From Nocardioides allogilvus (GTDB lineage Bacteria; Actinomycetota; Actinomycetes; Propionibacteriales; Nocardioidaceae), in NCBI RefSeq assembly GCF_003047285.1, contig NZ_PZYX01000002.1:310001-374000 (forward strand): a DNA stretch of 64,000 nt. The letters are read 5' to 3'. Positions 21,335 through 30,959 of the stretch are shown here, piece by piece. How positions within the stretch are numbered: position 1 is the stretch's first letter; each line of letters starts with the position of its first letter. A model generated the notes under the pieces. It saw nothing but the letters and a program-made list of their open reading frames with translations, searched no databases and was not told the origin of the DNA. Position numbers and translations under genes: made by a program.

Positions 21335-21366
21335 CGGTCGCTGCGCGACCTCCTCAACCTCCGCTG

Positions 21367-21909
21367 TCAGGCCCAGGCGACGACGCCGTCGCCACCGTCC
21401 CAACGAGCAACCAGAACGGGTCCGGCAGGGTGGGCCGACCCGATGTCAGTCGCCAGGTGCACGGCCAGTCCGTCCGGTGACAGCGCCGGGTTCGTGAGGA
21501 CCAGCTCCACCGTGGGCTCCCGGGTGTCGACGAGGGTGTCGCCGTCCCAGATCTCGAGCGGAGCCTGCTCCTGCTGACCAGCCAGCGCGCGTCGGTATGC
21601 CGCCAGGGCGACCGGGTCGCCCGCGCCGTCGTAGATCCACCGCCGGCCGAGCACCGAGTGCTCCATCGTGGTGACGAGGTGGCCCTCGGCGCCGTCGAGG
21701 GGTGCTGCGCGGTAGGTCAGGACGGTTTGGCGTACGGCGCCTCCGCGCGTCACCAGCAGCGCCTCGATCCCGACCTCGCCCTCGGGGTCGTCGAAGCGGT
21801 AGCTGCCGACCTGGCGCAGCTCCCCGTCACCGGCCAGGTCGCTGCCCAGCCACTCCTCGAGGAGCTCCAGCTTGGTCGGAGAGATCGTTGCCCGGTGGAT
21901 GATCGCCAT
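21367..21909 (-). CDS. Maltokinase N-terminal cap-like domain protein (CG0192-related)
   Basis: 180 residues. Begins MAIIHRATISPTKLELLEEWL, the pattern of proteins carrying the maltokinase N-cap-like domain (CG0192 type), with GSYRFDDPEGEVGIEALLV, TYRAAPLDGAEGHLVTTMEH and SVLGRRWIYDGAGDP following in order. A kinase domain is absent, so it is not maltokinase itself. Function unknown. ATG 21909; 40 bases downstream of the GT4 gene on the same strand. Confidence 0.8.
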   Translation of the reverse strand: MAIIHRATISPTKLELLEEWLGSDLAGDGELRQVGSYRFDDPEGEVGIEALLVTRGGAVRQTVLTYRAAPLDGAEGHLVTTMEHSVLGRRWIYDGAGDPVALAAYRRALAGQQEQAPLEIWDGDTLVDTREPTVELVLTNPALSPDGLAVHLATDIGSAHPAGPVLVARWDGGDGVVAWA

Positions 21910-21949
21910 GCTTCGGAGCCTAGGCGTTGGCGTTCCGGCGGGGAGCCCG

Positions 21950-23179
21950 TCAGCCGGCGCGGCGCGAGGCGCGAACCGTCCGGCTGCCGCACACCTCTCG
22001 GTAGTGCTCGACGAGCCGGTCGTTGACGGACTGCCACGAACGCCCCTGCACGCTGCGGTGCGCGGTGGCGGCGACCTGCTCGCGCAGGTGCGGGTCGTCG
22101 ACCAGCCGGGCGACGTACGCCGCGAGCTCGGTGCCGTTGCCGGGCTGGTAGAGGAACCCGGCACCCTCGTCGACGACGTCGATCGGGCCACCCGCCCGCG
22201 GCGCGACGACCGGGACCCCACTGGCCAGCGCCTCCTGGGCGGCCTGGCAGTAGGTCTCGTGCCGGCCCGTGTGCACGAAGACGTCGAGGGTGGCATAGGC
22301 CCGGCTCAGTTCCTCGCCGTGGAGGACCCCGAGGAAGGAGGCGCCGGGCAGCAACGCGCGCAGCCGGGCCTCCTCCGGTCCGCCACCGACGATCACGAGC
22401 CGGACCCCTGCCAGCTTGTCGACATGCGCGAGCAGCTCGAGCTCCTTCTCCGGCGCGAGCCGACCGACGTACCCCACGAGGGACTCCCCGTTCGGTGCGA
22501 GCTGCGCGTGCAGGTGTGCGTCGCGGTAGCCGGGGTCGAACATCTCGAGGTCGACGCCTCGCGGCCATCGGACCAGGCCGGGGATCTCCATCTCCTCCAG
22601 CTGGCGCACCGACGCGGTCGACGGGGCGAGCGTGCGGTCGACGGCGAGGTGGATCATCCGCGTCAACCTGGACATCGCAGCGATGCCACCGGCGATGCCG
22701 TAGCGCTCGGCGAAGCCGACCAGGTCGGTCTGGTAGATCGCCACGGTGGGGATGCCGAGCTCGCGGGCGGCCTTCGCGGCCTGGTAGCCGAGCGTCGCGG
22801 GCGAGGCGATGTGGACGACATCGGGCTGGAAGCGCAGCATCACCGAGCGCAGCCGGCGGCGCGTCTCCAGGCCGATGCGGAAGTCCTTGTAGAACGGGAG
22901 GCTCGCACCGCGGGCGATCGTCACTGGATATCCGGCGTACGTCGATGGGCCGGTCGGCGCGAAGACCTCCGCGACATGTCCCTCGCTGGCAAGGTGCTCC
23001 AGCACCCGGCGTACGGAGTTGGTGACGCCGTTGACCTGCGGCAGGAACGACTCGGTCACGACCAGCACGCGCAGGCGGTCGGGGTCGGTTCGCCGCGACT
23101 GCAGCGGGACCAGGTTGGACCGGGAGAAGGTCGTGTTGGAGACGGCTGACTGTCGATCAGGTCGACGCAACGTGGCCAT
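21950..23179 (-). CDS. GT4 glycosyltransferase, MgtA-like
   Basis: 409 residues, GT-B fold. N-terminal domain: RVLVVTESFLPQVNGVTNSVRRV and FAPTGPSTYAGYPV; C-terminal donor domain: VGYVGRLAPEKELELL, then HETYCQAAQEALASGVPVVAP with the EX7E motif. Resembles GDP-mannose-dependent alpha-mannosyltransferases (MgtA/PimB-like) of actinobacteria, which act on glycolipids at the inner membrane face. The donor is inferred from similarity only. The first ~30 residues are poorly conserved; a start at a later codon is possible. Confidence 0.88.
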   Translation of the reverse strand: MATLRRPDRQSAVSNTTFSRSNLVPLQSRRTDPDRLRVLVVTESFLPQVNGVTNSVRRVLEHLASEGHVAEVFAPTGPSTYAGYPVTIARGASLPFYKDFRIGLETRRRLRSVMLRFQPDVVHIASPATLGYQAAKAARELGIPTVAIYQTDLVGFAERYGIAGGIAAMSRLTRMIHLAVDRTLAPSTASVRQLEEMEIPGLVRWPRGVDLEMFDPGYRDAHLHAQLAPNGESLVGYVGRLAPEKELELLAHVDKLAGVRLVIVGGGPEEARLRALLPGASFLGVLHGEELSRAYATLDVFVHTGRHETYCQAAQEALASGVPVVAPRAGGPIDVVDEGAGFLYQPGNGTELAAYVARLVDDPHLREQVAATAHRSVQGRSWQSVNDRLVEHYREVCGSRTVRASRRAG

Positions 23180-23264
23180 GGCGCCACCATGGCGGCGCGG
23201 TCACAACAGCGGTGGTGGCCCGTGCAGACGACACGTGAACACCGGTTGACGGATGCGGCGAGCG

Positions 23265-24395
23265 CTACTCCGCCGCGGCGAGCTGTCCGCAGGCGGCGTC
23301 GATGTCACTGCCGCGGGTATCGCGCATGGTCGTGACGACGCCGGCGGCGTTGAGTCGGCGGACGAACTCGTCCATGTCCTCCTCACGAGACCGGGTGAAC
23401 TGGGACCCGGGGATGTCGTTGAGCGGGATCGGGTTCACGTGCACCCAGGCCCGGCCGCGACCGTTGTCGGAGAGCACCTCGGCCAGCCGGTCAGCACGCC
23501 ACGCCTGGTCGTTGATGTCGCGCATCATGGCGTACTCGATGGAGACTCGGCGGCCGGTCTTCTCGAAGTACTCGTAGGCCGCAGCCACGGTCTCCTCGAC
23601 GGACCACTTCGTGTTGATCGGGACCAGCTCGTTGCGGAGCTCGTCGTCAGGCGCGTGCAAGGACAACGCCAAGGTGACCGGGATGCCCTCGTCGGCGAGC
23701 TGCTTGATCCGCGGCACCAGGCCGACCGTGGACACGGTGACGTGGCGCGCGGAGAGCCCGAGCCCTGCGGGTGCCGGGTCGGTCAGGCGGCGTACGGCGT
23801 TGACGGTCGCCTTGTAGTTGGCGAGCGGCTCGCCCATGCCCATGAAGACCACGTTGGACAGGCGTCCGGGGCCACCGGCGACGTCGCCGTTGGCCATCGC
23901 GCGGGCGCCCACGACGACCTGGTGCACGATCTCGGCGGTCGACATGTTGCGCTGCAGGCCGCCCGCGCCGGTGGCGCAGAACGGACAGGCCATGCCGCAG
24001 CCGGCCTGGCTGGAGATGCAGATCGTGGCGCGGTCCTTGTAGCGCATCAGCACGGACTCGACGAGCGATCCGTCGAAGAGCTTCCACAGCGTCTTGACCG
24101 TCTTGCCGCGGTCGGCCTCCTGCTGCCGGATGGGGTTCATCAGGTCGGGCAGCAGCGCGTTGACCAGCTCGGCGCGCTGCGCGCCCGGCAGGTCGGTCAT
24201 CTCGGCGGGGTCGTGGACCAGCCGCCCGAAGTAGTGCGTCGACAGCTGCTTGGCGCGGAACCCCGGCAGCCCCATCTCGGTCAGCAGGTCCTTGCGCCCG
24301 GCTTCATCGAGGTCGGCGAGGTGGCGCGGGGGCTTCTTGCGGCCGCGCGGTTCGTCGAAGACGAGGGGCAGGGTCTTGATGGGTTCGTGGGACAT
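23265..24395 (-). CDS. rlmN: Dual-specificity 23S rRNA/tRNA adenine C2-methyltransferase RlmN
   Basis: 376 residues. Radical-SAM cluster motif CGMACPFC (CxxxCxxC), GMGEP, and the C-terminal [16 protein letters not shown] containing the Cys that forms the methylene intermediate. N-terminal accessory domain contains [15 protein letters not shown]. Methylates A2503 of 23S rRNA and A37 of some tRNAs. Start ATG 24395 ([20 protein letters not shown]). Lies downstream of cdsA-frr-pyrH, a common actinobacterial order, with three small genes between. Confidence 0.96.
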   Translation of the reverse strand: MSHEPIKTLPLVFDEPRGRKKPPRHLADLDEAGRKDLLTEMGLPGFRAKQLSTHYFGRLVHDPAEMTDLPGAQRAELVNALLPDLMNPIRQQEADRGKTVKTLWKLFDGSLVESVLMRYKDRATICISSQAGCGMACPFCATGAGGLQRNMSTAEIVHQVVVGARAMANGDVAGGPGRLSNVVFMGMGEPLANYKATVNAVRRLTDPAPAGLGLSARHVTVSTVGLVPRIKQLADEGIPVTLALSLHAPDDELRNELVPINTKWSVEETVAAAYEYFEKTGRRVSIEYAMMRDINDQAWRADRLAEVLSDNGRGRAWVHVNPIPLNDIPGSQFTRSREEDMDEFVRRLNAAGVVTTMRDTRGSDIDAACGQLAAAE

Positions 24396-24435
24396 CGCTC
24401 CGCGATCCTCCCACCCCGGTGGTGCAAACGGCGAC

Positions 24436-24795
24436 TCAGCGCGCGTCGGCCCGGACCATGAAGTAGAGGACCAGCGACGCCACACCCAGCACGACGGCCG
24501 CGGTGATGAGCATCCCGATCACCATGAAGATCCCGAAGCGGCGGGTCTTGCGCTTGGCGAGCAGCGCGATGGGCAGCACCAGCCCGACCAGCAGGAAGGG
24601 AAACAGCTTCTCGGCCGTCTCGTCCGGCAGCACCATCCGCAGGATCGCCACGAACCCGCCCGGCAGCGCGGTGACGAAGAGCATCCCGGAGAAGAAGCCG
24701 GTGAGGGCCGCGAACGTCGGGTGACTGCGGTGCCACCAGTTGCGCGTCTCGTCGACCGGGTGGTCGGTCTCGGTGGTCGTGTCGGGCGCGCTCAT
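24436..24795 (-). CDS. Small integral membrane protein
   Basis: 119 residues. Acidic N-terminal tail, then about three hydrophobic segments: [34 protein letters not shown] and [20 protein letters not shown]. No family recognised. Four bases downstream of the histidine-phosphatase gene on the same strand, so probably one transcript. Confidence 0.7.
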   Translation of the reverse strand: MSAPDTTTETDHPVDETRNWWHRSHPTFAALTGFFSGMLFVTALPGGFVAILRMVLPDETAEKLFPFLLVGLVLPIALLAKRKTRRFGIFMVIGMLITAAVVLGVASLVLYFMVRADAR

Positions 24796-24799
24796 GGCT

Positions 24800-25315
24800 T
24801 CATCGTAGGCGGGTCGGCACCGTGATCAGGTCGGGCATGCCGAGTGACCTCCACCTCACCAGGTCGGGCGGGCTGTCGGTCAGTGCGGCCACGACCAGCG
24901 TCCACGCCGTGCCGTGCCCGACCAGGACGACGTCGTCGTCGCCGTGGGTGTCGAGGATGCGGCGTACGGCGGGGAGTACCCGCGCACCGAGAGCGGCCAA
25001 CGGCTCCCAGCCCGGCGCGGCGGGCTGATCGGGCTGTTCGAAGGCTGCTCGCACGCGATCGCCGAAGTCCTCGAACCACCCCGCGGCGCGCTCGTGCTCG
25101 CGCAGGTCCTCGATGATCCCGACGTCGCTGTCGGTCAGCAGCTGGGCCGTCTCCTGCGCCTTGGGCTCGGGCGAGCAGAACCACGCCGCCCGGCTCGGCA
25201 GCCGCTCCCGCAGCGCCCAGACGTCGTCGAAGCCGGATGGGTCGAGCTCCCACTCGGCGGCGGGCCGCAGCGGGTCGACGAGCGGCCGGCCGTGACGGAC
25301 GAGGTGCAGCGTCAC
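24800..25315 (-). CDS. Histidine phosphatase superfamily protein
   Basis: 171 residues. LVRHG (5-9) contains the phospho-accepting His8; the second-half LVGHGTAW supplies the other active-site His. A conserved SPEPKAQETA segment lies between. Shorter than phosphoglycerate mutase and probably a small-molecule or protein phosphatase. Start GTG 25315 overlaps the stop of the upstream reductase gene (GTGA). Confidence 0.85.
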   Translation of the reverse strand: MTLHLVRHGRPLVDPLRPAAEWELDPSGFDDVWALRERLPSRAAWFCSPEPKAQETAQLLTDSDVGIIEDLREHERAAGWFEDFGDRVRAAFEQPDQPAAPGWEPLAALGARVLPAVRRILDTHGDDDVVLVGHGTAWTLVVAALTDSPPDLVRWRSLGMPDLITVPTRLR

Positions 25316-26091
25316 AGGAACTCCCCCGCCCCACGCAGCCGCGTGCTCAGCACCCGGGCGGCCCGGCTCGAGTCGAGGCGTACGTCGATGGGCCCCGCGA
25401 CACCCGCGGCGGCCCGGCTCGTGGCTCGCAGCGAGGCGGGGTCGAGCCGGTCACGGCGCGCGATCAGGCGACCCAGCTCGAACCGGCTCATCGCCTGGGC
25501 GCCCCCGACGTGCAGCACTCCCTGGAGGTGGTTGCCGGCGAGCTCGACGAGGGCGGCCGCCAGGTCGCCGACATGGACGGGGCAGCGCTGCTCGTCATCG
25601 AAGAGCGCCCCGTCGGCGCCCGACGCGAGCGCGTGCACGAGTCGTTCGTGCTGCGAGGTCCCGTCGCCGAGGATCAGCGACGTGCGAGCGACCACCACGT
25701 CGGGGCACACGGCGAGCGCCACGGTCTCGGCGGCGGCCTTCGCGGCGCCGTACGCCGTGATCGGGTCGGGCGGGGCGGACTCGTCGTAGAGCCCGTCGGC
25801 ACCGGAGAAGACGACGTCGCTGGAGACGAGGACCAGTCGTGCTCCGTGGCGGGCAGCCGCGGTGGCGACGTGCGCGGCGCCGGTGGCGGTGACGTCCCAG
25901 TCCGACTGGACGTAGGCCGTGTGGATGATCGCGTCGGGGCGGTGGTGGCCGACGAGCGCCTCGACGGCGTCGCGATCGCGCAGGTCGGCGTCGTGCGAGC
26001 CGACGCCGATGACGTCGTGCTCGCGCGCAGCAGTCGCGACGACGTGGCGCCCGAGATAGCCGGTGCGGCCACCGGTGACGAGGAGTCGCAC
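25312..26091 (-). CDS. NAD(P)-dependent sugar-nucleotide reductase (RmlD-like SDR)
   Basis: 259 residues. Extended short-chain dehydrogenase: TGGRTGYLGRHVV (nucleotide-binding loop; the glycine pattern is slightly unusual), SSDVVFSG and catalytic YGAAK (Tyr-x3-Lys). Closest to the RmlD/dTDP-4-dehydrorhamnose reductase-like group; pathway unproven, as no other rhamnose genes are nearby. Just upstream of the histidine phosphatase with a 4-nt overlap. Confidence 0.82.
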   Translation of the reverse strand: MRLLVTGGRTGYLGRHVVATAAREHDVIGVGSHDADLRDRDAVEALVGHHRPDAIIHTAYVQSDWDVTATGAAHVATAAARHGARLVLVSSDVVFSGADGLYDESAPPDPITAYGAAKAAAETVALAVCPDVVVARTSLILGDGTSQHERLVHALASGADGALFDDEQRCPVHVGDLAAALVELAGNHLQGVLHVGGAQAMSRFELGRLIARRDRLDPASLRATSRAAAGVAGPIDVRLDSSRAARVLSTRLRGAGEFL

Positions 26092-26095
26092 GGAC

Positions 26096-26989
26096 CTAGA
26101 AGACGAGGTAGTGGAGCAGCAGCCAGATCGGGGCGACGGTCGCGAGCAGCGAGTCGAGGCGGTCCATCAGGCCGCCGTGCCCGGGGATGATCTGGCTCAT
26201 GTCCTTGATGCCGAGGTCGCGCTTCATGACCGACTCGCAGAGGTCGCCCAGGGTCGCCATGACGACGGCGATCAGCCCCAGCAGGACACCCACCCACCAG
26301 TCACCGCCCAGGAAGGAGGTCACTAGCCAGACACCGACGGCGACGCACGCGATCAGCGAGCCGGCGAAGCCCTCCCACGACTTCTTCGGGGAGATCACCG
26401 GGGCCATCGGGTGCTTGCCGAACAGGACTCCGGCGATGTAGCCGCCGGTGTCGGAAGCGACCGTGATCGCGATGAACGTGACGACCGCGCGCATGCCGAT
26501 GTCGTCGAAGTCGAAGCCGAACGACGGGTTGGTGCCGCCCTCCGCGAGCAGCAGGGCGACGAACGAGGCCAGGAACGGCACGTAGATCAGCGTGAACACC
26601 GACGCTGTCGCGTTCTTGACGTAGCCGTCGACGCCTCGGCGCAGCAGCCAGAGCATCACGATCAACGAGGTCACGGCCGTGGCGGTCACCAGGGCGGGCG
26701 CGCCCCAGACGTAGGCGACCACCACCATGACGACCGCGCCGAGCATCAGCGGCTGCTCGGGGATGTCGATGTCCTTGGCGGCCAGCCCCCGGTGCAGCTC
26801 CCACACGGCGACCACGACGGCCACCGCCACGATGAGCATGAACGCGGTCTTCCAGAAGAAGAGCGACAGATGGATCGCCGAGACCAGCACGACGCCGGAG
26901 ATGATGGCGGCGGGCAGGTCACGACCGGCACGGCCGTGGTCCTTCTGGGGCGTCGGCTGAGAGGCGTCCGGCGCGGCGGGAGTCGTCAT
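26096..26989 (-). CDS. cdsA: Phosphatidate cytidylyltransferase
   Basis: 297 residues, about eight membrane segments. C-terminal signature GDLCESVMKRDLGIKDMSQ, followed by GHGGLMDRLDS, is diagnostic. Makes CDP-diacylglycerol, the branch point to phosphatidylinositol, phosphatidylglycerol and cardiolipin. Hydrophilic Pro-rich N-terminus. Follows frr on the same strand, the usual frr-cdsA order; 20-base gap. Confidence 0.96.
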   Translation of the reverse strand: MTTPAAPDASQPTPQKDHGRAGRDLPAAIISGVVLVSAIHLSLFFWKTAFMLIVAVAVVVAVWELHRGLAAKDIDIPEQPLMLGAVVMVVVAYVWGAPALVTATAVTSLIVMLWLLRRGVDGYVKNATASVFTLIYVPFLASFVALLLAEGGTNPSFGFDFDDIGMRAVVTFIAITVASDTGGYIAGVLFGKHPMAPVISPKKSWEGFAGSLIACVAVGVWLVTSFLGGDWWVGVLLGLIAVVMATLGDLCESVMKRDLGIKDMSQIIPGHGGLMDRLDSLLATVAPIWLLLHYLVF

Positions 26990-27009
26990 GATGTGAGGTC
27001 GGCTTCGGC

Positions 27010-27567
27010 TCAGACCTCGAGCAGCTCGGCTTCCTTGTTCTTGAGCATGTCGTCGATCGCATCGGTGTGCTTCTTGGTGATCGAGTCGAGCTTCTTCTCG
27101 GCGCCGGTGACGTCGTCCTTGCCGACCTCGCCGTCCTTCTCGAGCTTCTCCAGGCCCTGCTTGGCCGTGCGGCGCACGTTGCGGACCGCGACGCGGCCGT
27201 CCTCGGCCTTGCCCTTGGCCATCTTGATGTAGTCCTTGCGGCGCTCCTCGGTCAGCTCCGGGAAGACCGCGCGCAGCACCTTGCCGTCGTTGGACGGGTT
27301 GACGCCGAGGTCGGAGTCGCGGATCGCCTTCTCGATGTTGGCCATGGCGCCGATGTCGAAGGGCGCGATCAGGATCGTGCGCGCGTCCTGCGAGGTGAAG
27401 GACGCGAGCGCGGACAACGGCGTGGGCGTGCCGTAGTAGTCGGCGACGATCTTGGCGAACATGCTCGGGTTGACCCGGCCGGCGCGGATCGCCGCGAACT
27501 CCTCGCGGGTCGACTCGACCGACTTGGACATCTTGTCGTCGGCCTCGTTGAGGACTTCGTTGATCAC
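27010..27567 (-). CDS. frr: Ribosome recycling factor
   Basis: 185 residues, the standard length. MINEVLNEADDKMSKSVEST start, IRAGRVNPSMFAKIVADYYG (loop binding) and ELTEERRKDYIKMAKGKAED are characteristic. Splits post-termination ribosomes with EF-G. Start GTG at 27567 with AGGAGC 6 bases upstream; the longer open frame is not conserved. 72 bases downstream of pyrH. Confidence 0.97.
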   Translation of the reverse strand: MINEVLNEADDKMSKSVESTREEFAAIRAGRVNPSMFAKIVADYYGTPTPLSALASFTSQDARTILIAPFDIGAMANIEKAIRDSDLGVNPSNDGKVLRAVFPELTEERRKDYIKMAKGKAEDGRVAVRNVRRTAKQGLEKLEKDGEVGKDDVTGAEKKLDSITKKHTDAIDDMLKNKEAELLEV

Positions 27568-27639
27568 GGCTGCTCCTAGTTGCAGATGGCGGCGTACTGC
27601 CAACGGTGCTTGCTGATGGGTCTGGATCGTGGGGCCGGA

Positions 27640-28356
27640 TCAGCCGTCGCGGCTGACCAGCGTGCCAATCTTCTCACCTCGGACGATGCGCAGGATCGCG
27701 CCCTCGTCCTCGGCACCGAAGACGACCAGCGGCATGTCGTTCTCCATGCACAGCGCGAACGCGGTGGCGTCGGCGATCTTGATGCCCTGCTGGAGGGCGT
27801 CCTGGAAGCTCAGCGTGTCGTACTTCGTGGCGGTGGGGTCCTTCTTGGGGTCGGCGCTGTAGACGCCGTCGACGCCCTGCTTGGCCATCAGGACGACGTC
27901 GCAGCGGGTCTCGAGGGCCCGCTGGGCCGCGACCGTGTCGGTGGAGAAGAAGGGCATGCCGGCGCCGGCACCGAAGATGACCACGCGGCCCTTCTCGAGG
28001 TGGCGCATGGCGCGGCGCGGGATGTAGGGCTCGGCGACCTGACCCATCGTGATGGCGGTCTGGACACGGGTCTCGATGCCTTCCTTCTCCAGGAAGTCCT
28101 GCAGCGCCAGGCAGTTCATGACCGTGCCGAGCATGCCCATGTAGTCGGCTCGCGAGCGGTCCATGCCGCGCTGCTGCATCTCGGCGCCACGGAAGAAGTT
28201 GCCGCCGCCGACGACGATCGCGACGTCCACGCCCTCACGGACGACGGTCGCGATCTCGTGGGCCACCTTGGACACGACATCGGGGTCCACCCCGACCTTG
28301 CCGCCACCGAAGACCTCACCGGAAAGCTTGATCAGGACACGGTTGTAGGCGGTCAC
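27640..28356 (-). CDS. pyrH: UMP kinase
   Basis: 238 residues. Amino-acid kinase fold: [39 protein letters not shown] and [18 protein letters not shown]. Phosphorylates UMP to UDP in pyrimidine synthesis. Start GTG 28356, with AAAGGG 8 bases upstream; this ribosome-binding site lies in a short ACCTT-CGAA-AGGGT hairpin. First gene after the tsf terminator, so pyrH-frr-cdsA probably has its own promoter. Confidence 0.97.
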   Translation of the reverse strand: MTAYNRVLIKLSGEVFGGGKVGVDPDVVSKVAHEIATVVREGVDVAIVVGGGNFFRGAEMQQRGMDRSRADYMGMLGTVMNCLALQDFLEKEGIETRVQTAITMGQVAEPYIPRRAMRHLEKGRVVIFGAGAGMPFFSTDTVAAQRALETRCDVVLMAKQGVDGVYSADPKKDPTATKYDTLSFQDALQQGIKIADATAFALCMENDMPLVVFGAEDEGAILRIVRGEKIGTLVSRDG

Positions 28357-28450
28357 TCAGGAACCCTTTCGAAGGTGTTGTCGATGCCCGAGCAACCTAC
28401 TCGACACGGGCAACGCGGGTCGACTCGGCAGCGGCTGCGGGGCACAAATG

Positions 28451-28488
28451 CCGGAGGGGTCGTACGCCGCGGCGTACGACCCCTCCGG
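28451..28488 (-). terminator. Perfect 38-bp palindrome terminator after tsf
   Basis: CCGGAGGGGTCGTACGCCG (28451-28469) is followed directly by its exact reverse complement (28470-28488). As RNA it gives a stem of about 17 bp with a minimal loop. It sits 21 bases after the tsf stop, in the gap before pyrH. The downstream T content is low, as is usual in high-GC genomes. Confidence 0.8.
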
Positions 28489-28509
28489 ATCAGTCTGTGA
28501 GGCTGGCGA

Positions 28510-29322
28510 TCAAGCGCCGACCTCGAAGCGCGCGAAGCGCTTGACGGTGGTGCCGGCCTCGTCGAGGACGGTCTTGACCGACTTCTTGGCCTCGGAGACC
28601 GACTCCTGCTCGAGCAGGACGATCTCCTTGTAGAACCCACCGAGGCGACCCTCGACGATCTTGGCGATCGCCTGCTCGGGCTTGCCCTCCTCGCGGGTCT
28701 TCTGCTCGGCGATGGAGCGCTCGCTCTCGACGACGTCCGCGGGGACCTCGTCGCGGGTGAGGTACTGGGCCTTCATCGCGGCGACCTGCATCGCGGCGGC
28801 GCGGGCAGCACCGGCGTCGCCCTCGAACTCGACGAGCACGCCGACGGCGGGCGGCAGGTCAGCCGAACGCTTGTGCATGTAGACGACGGTCTCGCCGTCG
28901 AAGTAGGCGACCTGACCGAGCTCGATCTTCTCGCCGATGGTGATGGCGAGCTCCCCGACGACCTCGCCGACGGTCTTGCCGTCGAGCTCGACCGCCTTGA
29001 GGGTCTCCAGGTCGCCGGCCTTGGCGGCGTCGGCCGCGTCGGCGATGCGCTGGGCCACGGCGACGAAGTCGTCACCCTTGGCCACGAAGTCGGTCTCGCA
29101 CTTGAGCTCGACCAGCGCGCCACCGGAAGTGGCGACGAGACCGGCGGAGGCCTCGCGCTCGGCGGCGCGGTTGGCGGCCTTGGCGGCACCCTTGACGCGC
29201 AGCAGCTCGACAGCCTTGTCGAAGTCACCGTCCGCCTCGGTCAGCGCCTTCTTGCAGTCCATCATCCCGGCCTGCGTCAGCTCACGGAGCTTCTTGACGT
29301 CGGCAGCGGTGAAGTCAGCCAT
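28510..29322 (-). CDS. tsf: Translation elongation factor EF-Ts
   Basis: 270 residues. [19 protein letters not shown] and [20 protein letters not shown] (N-terminal EF-Tu-binding module, [11 protein letters not shown]) are diagnostic; the dimerisation domain follows. Exchanges GDP on EF-Tu. 72 bases downstream of rpsB, forming the classic rpsB-tsf operon, which is closed by the palindromic terminator at 28451-28488. Confidence 0.97.
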   Translation of the reverse strand: MADFTAADVKKLRELTQAGMMDCKKALTEADGDFDKAVELLRVKGAAKAANRAAEREASAGLVATSGGALVELKCETDFVAKGDDFVAVAQRIADAADAAKAGDLETLKAVELDGKTVGEVVGELAITIGEKIELGQVAYFDGETVVYMHKRSADLPPAVGVLVEFEGDAGAARAAAMQVAAMKAQYLTRDEVPADVVESERSIAEQKTREEGKPEQAIAKIVEGRLGGFYKEIVLLEQESVSEAKKSVKTVLDEAGTTVKRFARFEVGA

Positions 29323-29394
29323 GATCCCTCATCCTTCAGTTCGTGTGTGGTGAGCTGAAGCGGGCCGCGAGTCTCCTTGCGGCCCGCCAGCCGA

Positions 29395-30540
29395 TCAGTC
29401 GTTCTTGTGCTCGGCGTTGACGAAGCCGGCGGCCTCGGCAGCCTCGGCGGTCTTGAACCAGACCTCGGCCTTGGTGCGGCCGTACCAGGGGCTGGTGGGC
29501 GCGTGGAACTTCATCGAGTCCTTGTTGCCCTTGATGTCGAAGCCCTCGGGAGCCGAACCGTCCTCGTTGGCGGGCGCCGAACCGGCGAACTCACCCTCGG
29601 CCGGGACATCCGCGAGCGGCTTGACCTCGGCAGCGGCCTCGTCGGCGGCGGGCGCCTCGACGACGGCCTCGGCGGCAGCAGCAGCGGCGGGAGCCTCGAC
29701 AGCGGCACCGGTCGACTCGGCGGCGGGCGCCTCGGTCGTGGCGTCGCCACCGGTGGCCTCGACGGCAACCTTCTCGGCGTCACCCTCGAGGAGCTCGCGC
29801 TCCCACTCGGCGAGCGGCTCGGCGGCGGTGGCGTCGGTGGCCTTCGGACCGGAGCGGGCGATGAGGCCCTCGGCGACGGCGTCGGCGACCACGCGGGTCA
29901 GCAGGCCGACGGCGCGGATCGCGTCGTCGTTGCCCGGGATCGGGAAGTCGACCAGGTCGGGGTCGCAGTTGGAGTCGAGGATGCCGATGATCGGGATCCG
30001 CAGCTTGCGGGCCTCCTCGACGGCGAGGTGCTCCTTGTTGGTGTCGACGATCCACACGGCGGAGGGGACCTTGGTCATCTCGCGGATGCCGCCGAGGGTC
30101 TTCTCGAGCTTGGTGTGCTCCCGCTTCATCTGCAGGAGCTCCTTCTTCGTGCGACCCGAGCCCGCGACGGTGTCGAAGTCGACGTCGTCGAGCTCCTTGA
30201 GGCGGTTGATGCGCTGGTGCACGGTCTGGAAGTTGGTGAGCATGCCGCCGAGCCAACGCTGGTTGACGTAGGGCATCCCGACGCGCGTCGCCTGCTCGGC
30301 GATGGCCTCCTGGGCCTGCTTCTTGGTGCCGACGAACATCACGACACCGCCCTTGGCGACGGTCTCCTTGACGAAGGCGTAGGACCGGTCGATGTAGGCC
30401 AGCGACTGCTGCAGGTCGATGATGTAGATGCCGTTGCGCTCGGTCATGATGAAGCGCTTCATCTTGGGGTTCCAACGACGGGTCTGGTGACCGAAGTGGA
30501 CGCCGCTCTCGAGCAGCTGGCGCATGGTGACGACTGCCAT
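29395..30540 (-). CDS. rpsB: 30S ribosomal protein S2 with a long C-terminal extension
   Basis: 381 residues against about 240-300 in most bacteria. Residues 1-~235 are canonical uS2 ([42 protein letters not shown]). Residues ~240-330 are an Ala/Glu/Pro linker. The last ~50 residues ([43 protein letters not shown]) look like a small 'sunset'-type add-on domain also seen at the ends of various actinobacterial proteins. ATG 30540, AGGAG 7 bases upstream. Base use across the extension matches the rest of the gene, so it is not a frameshift artefact. Confidence 0.95.
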   Translation of the reverse strand: MAVVTMRQLLESGVHFGHQTRRWNPKMKRFIMTERNGIYIIDLQQSLAYIDRSYAFVKETVAKGGVVMFVGTKKQAQEAIAEQATRVGMPYVNQRWLGGMLTNFQTVHQRINRLKELDDVDFDTVAGSGRTKKELLQMKREHTKLEKTLGGIREMTKVPSAVWIVDTNKEHLAVEEARKLRIPIIGILDSNCDPDLVDFPIPGNDDAIRAVGLLTRVVADAVAEGLIARSGPKATDATAAEPLAEWERELLEGDAEKVAVEATGGDATTEAPAAESTGAAVEAPAAAAAAEAVVEAPAADEAAAEVKPLADVPAEGEFAGSAPANEDGSAPEGFDIKGNKDSMKFHAPTSPWYGRTKAEVWFKTAEAAEAAGFVNAEHKND

Positions 30541-30959
30541 GTGATTCTCCTGTGTGATGGAGGCGCTCACCCGGTGTGCGCGACCTTGATGCAGGCCGAG
30601 CCGGGGATCGGATCTCCGAAGTGGTTTTCAGTTGCTTGCGCCCGACGGGTGTCGGTCGCCCTGACGCTCGCGCGCGATCCGATCCGGCTCGAATTCGAGC
30701 CGGAACTGAGGATCGGCGCCCACGGGTGGTCGGCCTCCAGGGAAAGAGGCCGTCGCGGTCTGCGAGCGTGCGAAGTCAGCCCGGGTCGATCTGGGTAGTG
30801 CTGGGCTGCTTCGCGAATCGTAGGCCACCCGCCCGTCGGCGTGCCAATCGAGCCTCGACCGGGCCCCGAACCGTCCACAGGCCCCTCGTCGGACGTCGTG
30901 TCCACAGGGTACGTCGCAGCGCGCGTGCCGCACCGTCGCGTGGGCGCGACGCTGGGTCG
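30541..30959. promoter_or_regulatory. Divergent rpsB / M23 peptidase intergenic region with structured rpsB leader
   Basis: The only gap longer than 300 bases. No convincing gene is seen inside it. On the rpsB side: a 22-bp perfect palindrome (30683-30704, core CCGGCTCGAATTCGAGCCGG); an inverted pair GGATCGGATC (30605-30614) / GATCCGATCC (30676-30685), whose second arm overlaps the palindrome by 3 bases; and a CCGAC-ACCC-GTCGG mini-hairpin between the arms on the mRNA strand. These make an S2 autoregulatory leader possible. Promoters must lie here for both genes, but I could not assign -10/-35 boxes. Confidence 0.5.

Noticed and set aside
24396..24485. Longer N-terminus for RlmN
   Set aside because: The extension (90 bases) is not conserved and ATG 24395 starts a typical family N-terminus.
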